A stretch of 64,000 nucleotides of DNA from Siphonodentalium dalli. Lineage: Eukaryota > Mollusca > Scaphopoda > Gadilida > Siphonodentaliidae. A program made the translations under genes and the position numbers. Within the stretch, counting starts at the first letter, position 1. The number at the start of each line of letters is the position of its first letter. Positions 52,533 through 61,597 of the stretch are shown piece after piece. The stretch is taken from the NCBI GenBank assembly GCA_032622095.1, contig CP136062.1:33666918-33730917 (forward strand), in the 5' to 3' direction. The notes beneath the pieces were generated by a model. That model worked only from the letters and a program-made list of their open reading frames with translations. It made no database searches and was not told the origin of the DNA.

Positions 52533-55090
52533 GGGTTGATGGGTTGATGGAGTTGTGTGATGACTATGAGGTTGGTTAAATTACTAGCCTGGGTTGATGG
52601 AGTTGTGTGATGACTATGAGGTTCGTTAATTTACTAGCCTGGATTGATGGAGTTGTGTTATGACTATGATTGTGGTTAATTTACTAGCCTGGGTTGATGG
52701 AGTTGTGTGATGACTATGAGTTTGGTTAATTTACTAGCCTGGGTTGATGGAGTTGTGTTATGACTATGATGTTCGTTAATTTACTAGCCTGTGTTGATGG
52801 AGTTGTGTGATGACTATGATGTTGGTTAATTTACTAGCCTGCGTTGATGGAGTTGTGTGATGACTATGATGTTGGTTAATTTACTAGCCTGGGTTGATGG
52901 AGTTGTGTTATGACTATGAGGTTGGTTAATTTACTAGTCTGGGTTGATGGAGTTGTGTGATGACTATGAGGTTGGTTAATTTACTAGCCTGGGTTGATGT
53001 AGTTGTGTTATGACTATGAGGTTGGTTAATTTACTAGCATGGGTTGATGGAGTTGTGTGATGACTATGAGGTTGGTTAATTTACTAGCCTGGGTTGATGG
53101 AGTTGTGTGATGACTATGAGGTTGGTTAATTTACTAGCCTGGATTGATGGAGTTGTGTTATGACTATGAGGTTGGTTAATTTACTATCCTGGGTTGATGG
53201 AGTTGTGTTATGACTATGAGGTTGGTTAATTTACTAGTCTGGGTTGAAGGAGTTGTGTGATGACTATGAGGTTGGTTAATTTACTAGCCTGGGTTGATGG
53301 AGTTGTGTAATGACTATGAGGTTGGTTAATATACTAGCCTGGGTTGATGGAGTTGTGTGATGACTATGAGGTTGGTTAATTTACTAGTCTGGATTGATGG
53401 AGTTGTGTGATGACGATGAGGTTGGTTAATTTACTATCCTGGGTTGATGGAGTTGTGTGATGACTATGTGGTTGGTTAATTTACTAGCCTGGGTTGATGT
53501 AGTTGTGTTATGACTATGAGGTTGGTTAATTTACTAGCCTGGGTTGATGGAGTTGTGTAATGACTATGAGGTTCGTTAATTTACTAGCCTGGGTTGATGG
53601 AGTTGTGTGATGACTATGAGGTTGGTTAATTTACTAGCCTGGGTTGATGGAGTTGTGTGATGACTATGAGGTTGGTTAATTTACTAGCCTGGGTTGATGG
53701 AGTTGTGTTATGACTATGAGGTTGGTTAATTTACTAGCCTGGGTTGATGGAGTTGTGTGATGACTAAGAGTTTGGTTAATTTACTAGCCTGGGTTGATGA
53801 AGTTGTGTGATGACTATGAGGTTCGTTAATTTACTAGCCTGGGTTGATGGAGTTGTGTTATGACTATGAGGTTCGTTAATTTACTAACCTGGGTTGATGG
53901 AGTTGTGTGATGACTATGAGGTTCGTTAATTTACTAGCCTGGGTTGATGGAGTTGTGTTATGAATATGATTGTGGTTAATTTACTAGCCTGGGTTGATGG
54001 AGTTGTGTGATGACTATGGTGTTGGTTAATTTACTAGCCTGGGTTGATGGAGTTGTGTGATGACTATGAGGTTCGTTAATTTACTAGCCTGTGTTGATGG
54101 AGTTGTGTTATGACGATGAGGATCGTTAATTTACTAGCCTGGGTTGATGGAGTTGTGTTATGACTATCAGGTTGGTTAATTTACTAGCCTGGGTTGATGG
54201 AGTTGTGTTATGACTATGAGGTTGGTTAATTTACTAGCCTGGGTTGATGGAGTTGTGTGATGACTAAGAGTTTGGTTAATTTACTAGCCTGGGTTGATGA
54301 AGTTGTGTGATGACTATGAGGTTCGTTAATTTACTAGCCTGTGTTGATGGAGTTGTGTTATGACTATGAGGTTCGTTAATTTACTAACCTGGGTTGATGG
54401 AGTTGTGTGATGACTATGAGGTTCGTTAATTTACTAGCCTGGGTTGATGGAGTTGTGCTATGAATATGATTGTGGTTAATTTACTAGCCTGGGTTGATGG
54501 AGTTGTGTGATGACTATGGTGTTGGTTAATTTACTAGCCTGGGTTGATAGAGTTGTGTGATGACTATGAGGTTCGTTAATTTACTAGCCTGGGTTGATGG
54601 AGTTGTGTTATGACTATGAGGATCGTTAATTTACTAGCCTGGGTTGATGAAGTTGTGTTATGAATATGAGGTTGGTTAATTTACTAGCCTGGGTTGATGG
54701 AGTTGTGTTATGACTATGAGGTTGGTTAATTTACTAGCGTGGGTTGATGAAGTTGTGTTATGACTATGAGGTTGGTTAATTTACTAGCCTGTGTTGATGG
54801 AGTTGTGTGATGACTATGAGTTTGGTTAATTTACTAGCCTGGGTTGATGGAGTTGTGTAATGACTATGAGTTTGGTTAATTTACTAGCCTGGGTTGATGG
54901 AGTTGTGTAATGACTATGACTATGGTTAATTTACTAGCCTGGGTTGATGGAGTTGTGTGATGACTATGAGGTTGGTTAATTTGCTAGCCTGGGTTGATGG
55001 AGTTGTGTGATGACTATAAGGTTGGTTAATTTACTAACCTGGGTTGATGAAGTTGTGTAATGACTATGAGGTTGGTTAATTTACTAGCCT
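52533..55090. repeat. Q block, 2,558 bp (shortened copy)
   Basis: Starts as 48267 does. Against that copy it lacks 100 bp at about 53,145 (including the CTGTATTG monomer), 300 bp at about 53,450 (including GGAGTAGTG) and 50 bp at about 54,135. It has gained 100 bp at about 54,850-54,950, which accounts for the 350-bp shortfall. The gained part includes a unique GACTATGACTATGG monomer (54,911). Near its end are TTTGCTAGCC (54,981) and GACTATAAGG (55,013). Confidence 0.88.
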
Positions 55091-55348
55091 GGGTTGATGG
55101 GTTGATGGAGTTGTGTGATGACTATGAGGTTGGTTAAATTACTAGCCTGGGTTGATGGAGTTGTGTGATGACTATGAGGTTCGTTAATTTACTAGCCTGG
55201 ATTGATGGAGTTGTGTTATGACTATGATTGTGGTTAATTTACTAGCCTGGGTTGATGGAGTTGTGTTATGACTATGAGGTTGGTTAATTTACTAACCTGG
55301 GTAGATGAAGTTGTGTAATGACTATGAGGTTGGTTAATGTACAAGCCT
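55091..55348. repeat. Residual 258-bp block
   Basis: Five monomers plus 8 bp between two marker monomers. It keeps the opening of a P or Q block (58-mer, T19A, TTCGTT, GATTGTGG) and jumps to a degenerate ending with CTGGGTAGATG (55,297) and TAATGTACAAGCC (55,336). It looks like a block that lost its interior in register. Confidence 0.82.
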
Positions 55349-56315
55349 GGGTTGATGGGTTGATGGGTTGATGGAGTTGTGTGATGACTATGAGGTTGGA
55401 TAAATTTACTAGCCTGGGTTGATGGAGTTGTGTTATGACTATGATTGTGGTTAATTTACTAGCCTGGGTTGATGGAGTTGTGTGATGACTATGAGGTTGG
55501 TTAATTTACTAGCCTGGGTTGATGGAGTTGTGTGATGACTAAGAGTTTGGTTAATTTACTAGCCTGGGTTGATGAAGTTGTGTGATGACTATGAGGTTCG
55601 TTAATTTACTAGCCTGGGTTGATGGATTTGTGTTATGAATATGATTGTGGTTAATTTACTAGCCTGGGTTGATGGAGTTGTGTGATGACTATGAGGTTGG
55701 TTAATTTACTAGCCTGGGTTGATGGAGTTGTGTGATGACTATGAGGTTCGTTAATTTACTAGCCTGGGTTGATGAAGTTGTGTTATGAATATGATTGTGG
55801 TTAATTTACTAGCCTGGGTTGATGGAGTTGTGTTATGACTATGGGGATCGTTAATTTACTAGCCTGGGTTGATGAAGTTGTGTTATGAATATGAGGTTGG
55901 TTAATTTACTAGCCTGGGTTGATGGAGTATTGTGATGACTATGAGGTTGGTTAATTTACTAGCGTGGGTTGATGAAGTTGTGTTATGACTATGAGGTTGG
56001 TTAATTTACTAGCATGTGTTGATGGAGTTGTGTGATGACTATGAGTTTGGTTAATTTACTAGCCTGGCTTGATGGAGTTGTGTAATGACTATGAGTTTGG
56101 TTAATTTACTAGCCTGGGTTGATGGAGTTGTGTAATGACTATGAGTTTGGTTAATTTACTAGCCTGGGTTGATGGAGTTGTGTGATGACTATGAGGTTGG
56201 TTAATTTACTAGCCTGGGTTGATGGAGTTGTGTGATGACTATGAGGTTGGTTAATTTACTAACCTGGGTTGATGAAGTTGTGTAATGACTATGAGGTTGG
56301 TTAATTTACTAGCCT
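55349..56315. repeat. Block with a 66-bp triple-marker monomer, 967 bp
   Basis: Opens with three consecutive GGTTGATG units where other marker monomers have two, making a 66-bp monomer (55,349-55,374). The next monomer is 51 bp, with TTGGATAAATTTAC replacing the usual T19A form. The total is 19x50+16+1. The rest copies the R1/R3b ending (GACTAAGAGT, GGATTTGTG, GGAGTATTGTG, TAGCATGTG), with a private GACTATGGGGATCG at about 55,841. Confidence 0.88.
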
Positions 56316-57673
56316 GGGTTGATGGGTTGATGGAGTTGTGTGATGACTATGAGGTTGGTTAAATTACTAGCCTGGGTTGATGGAGTTGTGTGATGACTAT
56401 GAGGTTCGTTAATTTACTAGCCTGGATTGATGGAGTTGTGTTATGACTATGATTGTGGTTAATTTACTAGCCTGGGTTGAAGGAGTTGTGTGATGACTAT
56501 GAGTTTGGTTAATTTACTAGCCTGGGTTGATCGAGTTGTGTTATGACTATGATGTTCGTTAATTTACTAGCCTGTGTTGATGGAGTTGTGTGATGACTAT
56601 GAGGTTGGTTAATTTACTAGCCTGGGTTGATGGAGTTGTGTGATGACTATGAGGTTGGTTAATTTACTAGCCTGGGTTGATGGAGTTGTGTTATGACTAT
56701 GAGGTTGGTTAATTTACTAGTCTGGGTTGATGGAGTTGTGTGATGACTATGAGGTTGGTTAATTTACTAGCTTGGGTTGATGTAGTTGTGTTATGACTAT
56801 GAGGTTGGTTAATTTACTAGCCTGGGTTGATGGAGTTGTGAGATGACTATGAGGTTGGTTAATTTACTAGCCTGGGTTGATGGAGTTGTGTGATGACTAT
56901 GAGGTTGGTTAATTTACTAGCCTGGATTGATGGAGTTGTGTAATGACTATGATTGTGGTTAATTTACTAGCCTGGGTTGATGGAGTTGTGTGATGACTAT
57001 GAGGTTGATTAATTTACTAGCCTGGATTGATGGAGTTGTGTTATGACTATGAGGTTGGTTAATTTACTATCCTGGGTTGATGGAGTTGTGTTATGACTAT
57101 GAGGTTGGATAATGTACTAGTCTGGGTTGATGGAGTTGTGTGATGGCTATGAGGTTGGTTAATTTACTAGCCTGTGTTGATGGAGTTGTGTAATGACTAT
57201 GAGGTTGGTTAATATTCTAGCCTGGGTTGATGGAGTTGTGTGATGACTATGAGGTTGGTTAATTTACTAGTCTGGATTGATGGAGTTGTGTGATGACTAT
57301 GAGGTTGGTTAATTTACTATCCTGGGTTGATGGAGTTGTGTTATGACTATGATTGTGGTTAATTTACTAGCCTGGGTTGATGGAGTTGTGTGATGACTAT
57401 GAGGTTGGTTAATTTACTAGCCTGGGTTGATGGAGTTGTGTTATGACTATGATTGTGGTTAATTTACTAGCCTGGGTTGATGGAGTTGTGTGATGACTAT
57501 GAGGTTGTTTAATTTACTAGCCTGGGTTGATGGAGTTGTGTTATGACTATGAGGTTGGTTAATTTACTAGCCTGGGTTGATGGAGTTGTGTGATGACTAT
57601 GAGGTTGGTTAATTTACTAACCTGGGTTGATGAAGTTGTGTAATGACTATGAGGTTGGTTAATTTACTAGCCT
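56316..57673. repeat. P block, 1,358 bp (subtype P2, first copy)
   Basis: Same skeleton as P1, but with GTGAGATG placed earlier (56,839), TTGATTAATT (57,005), TTGGATAATGTAC (57,106) and CTGTGTTG after GATGGCTATG. These define subtype P2, shared with 58882 and 60240. A private GTGTAATGACTATGATTG occurs at 56,938. Confidence 0.9.
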
Positions 57674-58881
57674 GGGTTGATGGGTTGATGGAGTTGTGTG
57701 ATGACTATGAGGTTGGTTAAATTACTAGCCTGGGTTGATGGAGTTGTGTGATGACTATGAGGTTCGTTAATTTACTAGCCTGGATTGATGGAGTTGTGTT
57801 ATGACTATGATTGTGGTTAATTTACTAGCCTGGGTTGAAGGAGTTGTGTGATGACTATGAGTTTGGTTAATTTACTAGCCTGGGTTGATCGAGTTGTGTT
57901 ATGACTATGATGTTCGTTAATTTACTAGCCTGTGTTGATGGAGTTGTGTGATGACTATGAGGTTGGTTAATTTACTAGCCTGGGTTGATGGAGTTGTGTT
58001 ATGACTATGATTGTGGTTAATTTACTAGCCTGGGTTGATGGAGTTGTGTGATGACTATGAGGTTGGTTAATTTACTAGCCTGGGTTGATGGAGTTGTGTG
58101 ATGACTAAGAGTTTGGTTAATTTACTAGCCTGGGTTGATGAAGTTGTGTGATGACTATGAGGTTCGTTAATTTACTAGCCTGGGTTGATGGATTTGTGTT
58201 ATGAATATGATTGTGGTTAATTTACTAGCCTGGGTTGATGGAGTTGTGTGATGACTATGAGGTTGGTTAATTTACTAGCCTGGGTTGATGGAGTTGTGTG
58301 ATGACTATGAGGTTCGTTAATTTACTAGCCTGGGTTGATGAAGTTGTGTTATGAATATGATTGTGGTTAATTTACTAGCCTGGGTTGATGGAGTTGTGTT
58401 ATGACTATGAGGATCGTTAATTTACTAGCCTGGGTTGATGAAGTTGTGTTATGAATATGAGGTTGGTTAATTTACTAGCCTGGGTTGATGGAGTATTGTG
58501 ATGACTATGAGGTTGGTTAATTTACTAGCGTGGGTTGATGAAGTTGTGTTATGACTATGAGGTTGGTTAATTTACTAGCATGTGTTGATGGAGTTGTGTG
58601 ATGACTATGAGTTTGGTTAATTTACTAGCCTGGCTTGATGGAGTTGTGTAATGACTATGAGTTTGGTTAATTTACTAGCCTGGGTTGATGGAGTTGTGTA
58701 ATGACTATGAGTTTGGTTAATTTACTAGCCTGGGTTGATGGAGTTGTGTGATGACTATGAGGTTGGTTAATTTACTAGCCTGGGTTGATGGAGTTGTGTG
58801 ATGACTATGAGGTTGGTTAATTTACTAACCTGGGTTGATGAAGTTGTGTAATGACTATGAGGTTGGTTAATTTACTAGCCT
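57674..58881. repeat. Chimeric block, 1,208 bp: P start joined to the 55.4-kb block
   Basis: The first 310 bp or so is P (TTGAAGGAG, GATCGAG). At about 57,985 it switches to sequence matching 55,419-56,315 at an offset of 2,566, with GACTAAGAGT, GGATTTGTG, GGAGTATTGTG (58,490) and TAGCATGTG. The switch lies in a shared GTTATGACTATGATTGTGG monomer, so the exact crossover base cannot be placed. Length is 24x50+8. Confidence 0.88.
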
Positions 58882-60239
58882 GGGTTGATGGGTTGATGGA
58901 GTTGTGTGATGACTATGAGGTTGGTTAAATTACTAGCCTGGGTTGATGGAGTTGTGTGATGACTATGAGGTTCGTTAATTTACTAGCCTGGATTGATGGA
59001 GTTGTGTTATGACTATGATTGTGGTTAATTTACTAGCCTGGGTTGAAGGAGTTGTGTGATGACTATGAGTTTGGTTAATTTACTAGCCTGGGTTGATCGA
59101 GTTGTGTTATGACTATGATGTTCGTTAATTTACTAGCCTGTGTTGATGGAGTTGTGTGATGACTATGAGGTTGGTTAATTTACTAGCCTGGGTTGATGGA
59201 GTTGTGTGATGACTATGAGGTTGGTTAATTTACTAGCCTGGGTTGATGGAGTTGTGTTATGACTATGAGGTTGGTTAATTTACTAGTCTGGGTTGATGGA
59301 GTTGTGTGATGACTATGAGGTTGGTTAATTTACTAGCTTGGGTTGATGTAGTTGTGTTATGACTATGAGGTTGGTTAATTTACTAGCCTGGGTTGATGGA
59401 GTTGTGAGATGACTATGAGGTTGGTTAATTTACTAGCCTGGGTTGATGGAGTTGTGTGATGACTATGAGGTTGGTTAATTTACTAGCCTGGATTGATGGA
59501 GTTGTGTGATGACTATGATTGTGGTTAATTTACTAGCCTGGGTTGATGGAGTTGTGTGATGACTATGAGGTTGATTAATTTACTAGCCTGGATTGATGGA
59601 GTTGTGTTATGACTATGAGGTTGGTTAATTTACTATCCTGGGTTGATGGAGTTGTGTTATGACTATGAGGTTGGATAATGTACTAGTCTGGGTTGATGGA
59701 GTTGTGTGATGGCTATGAGGTTGGTTAATTTACTAGCCTGTGTTGATGGAGTTGTGTAATGACTATGAGGTTGGTTAATATTCTAGCCTGGGTTGATGGA
59801 GTTGTGTGATGACTATGAGGTTGGTTAATTTACTAGTCTGGATTGATGGAGTTGTGTGATGACTATGAGGTTGGTTAATTTACTATCCTGGGTTGATGGA
59901 GTTGTGTTATGACTATGATTGTGGTTAATTTACTAGCCTGGGTTGATGGAGTTGTGTGATGACTATGAGGTTGGTTAATTTACTAGCCTGGGTTGATGGA
60001 GTTGTGTTATGACTATGATTGTGGTTAATTTACTAGCCTGGGTTGATGGAGTTGTGTGATGACTATGAGGTTGTTTAATTTACTAGCCTGGGTTGATGGA
60101 GTTGTGTTATGACTATGAGGTTGGTTAATTTACTAGCCTGGGTTGATGGAGTTGTGTGATGACTATGAGGTTGGTTAATTTACTAACCTGGGTTGATGAA
60201 GTTGTGTAATGACTATGAGGTTGGTTAATTTACTAGCCT
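58882..60239. repeat. P block, 1,358 bp (subtype P2, second copy)
   Basis: Matches 56316-57673 at an offset of 2,566, with GTGTGATGACTATGATTG at 59,504 where the earlier copy has GTGTAAT. It is followed directly by another P2 copy, making the one place in the window where complete P blocks sit in tandem. Confidence 0.91.
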
Positions 60240-61597
60240 GGGTTGATGGGTTGATGGAGTTGTGTGATGACTATGAGGTTGGTTAAATTACTAGCCTGGG
60301 TTGATGGAGTTGTGTGATGACTATGAGGTTCGTTAATTTACTAGCCTGGATTGATGGAGTTGTGTTATGACTATGATTGTGGTTAATTTACTAGCCTGGG
60401 TTGAAGGAGTTGTGTGATGACTATGAGTTTGGTTAATTTACTAGCCTGGGTTGATCGAGTTGTGTTATGACTATGATGTTCGTTAATTTACTAGCCTGTG
60501 TTGATGGAGTTGTGTGATGACTATGAGGTTGGTTAATTTACTAGCCTGGGTTGATGGAGTTGTGTGATGACTATGAGGTTGGTTAATTTACTAGCCTGGG
60601 TTGATGGAGTTGTGTTATGACTATGAGGTTGGTTAATTTACTAGTCTGGGTTGATGGAGTTGTGTGATGACTATGAGGTTGGTTAATTTACTAGCTTGGG
60701 TTGATGTAGTTGTGTTATGACTATGAGGTTGGTTAATTTACTAGCCTGGGTTGATGGAGTTGTGAGATGACTATGAGGTTGGTTAATTTACTAGCCTGGG
60801 TTGATGGAGTTGTGTGATGACTATGAGGTTGGTTAATTTACTAGCCTGGATTGATGGAGTTGTGTGATGACTATGATTGTGGTTAATTTACTAGCCTGGG
60901 TTGATGGAGTTGTGTGATGACTATGAGGTTGATTAATTTACTAGCCTGGATTGATGGAGTTGTGTTATGACTATGAGGTTGGTTAATTTACTATCCTGGG
61001 TTGATGGAGTTGTGTTATGACTATGAGGTTGGATAATGTACTAGTCTGGGTTGATGGAGTTGTGTGATGGCTATGAGGTTGGTTAATTTACTAGCCTGTG
61101 TTGATGGAGTTGTGTAATGACTATGAGGTTGGTTAATATTCTAGCCTGGGTTGATGGAGTTGTGTGATGACTATGAGGTTGGTTAATTTACTAGTCTGGA
61201 TTGATGGAGTTGTGTGATGACTATGAGGTTGGTTAATTTACTATCCTGGGTTGATGGAGTTGTGTTATGACTATGATTGTGGTTAATTTACTAGCCTGGG
61301 TTGATGGAGTTGTGTGATGACTATGAGGTTGGTTAATTTACTAGCCTGGGTTGATGGAGTTGTGTTATGACTATGATTGTGGTTAATTTACTAGCCTGGG
61401 TTGATGGAGTTGTGTGATGACTATGAGGTTGTTTAATTTACTAGCCTGGGTTGGTGGAGTTGTGTTATGACTATGAGGTTGGTTAATTTACTAGCCTGGG
61501 TTGATGGAGTTGTGTGATGACTATGAGGTTGGTTAATTTACTAACCTGGGTTGATGAAGTTGTGTAATGACTATGAGGTTGGTTAATTTACTAGCCT
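60240..61597. repeat. P block, 1,358 bp (subtype P2, third copy)
   Basis: Tandem copy of 58882-60239 at an offset of 1,358. The only difference noticed is GTTGGTGGAG at 61,451 in place of GTTGATGGAG. Confidence 0.91.
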
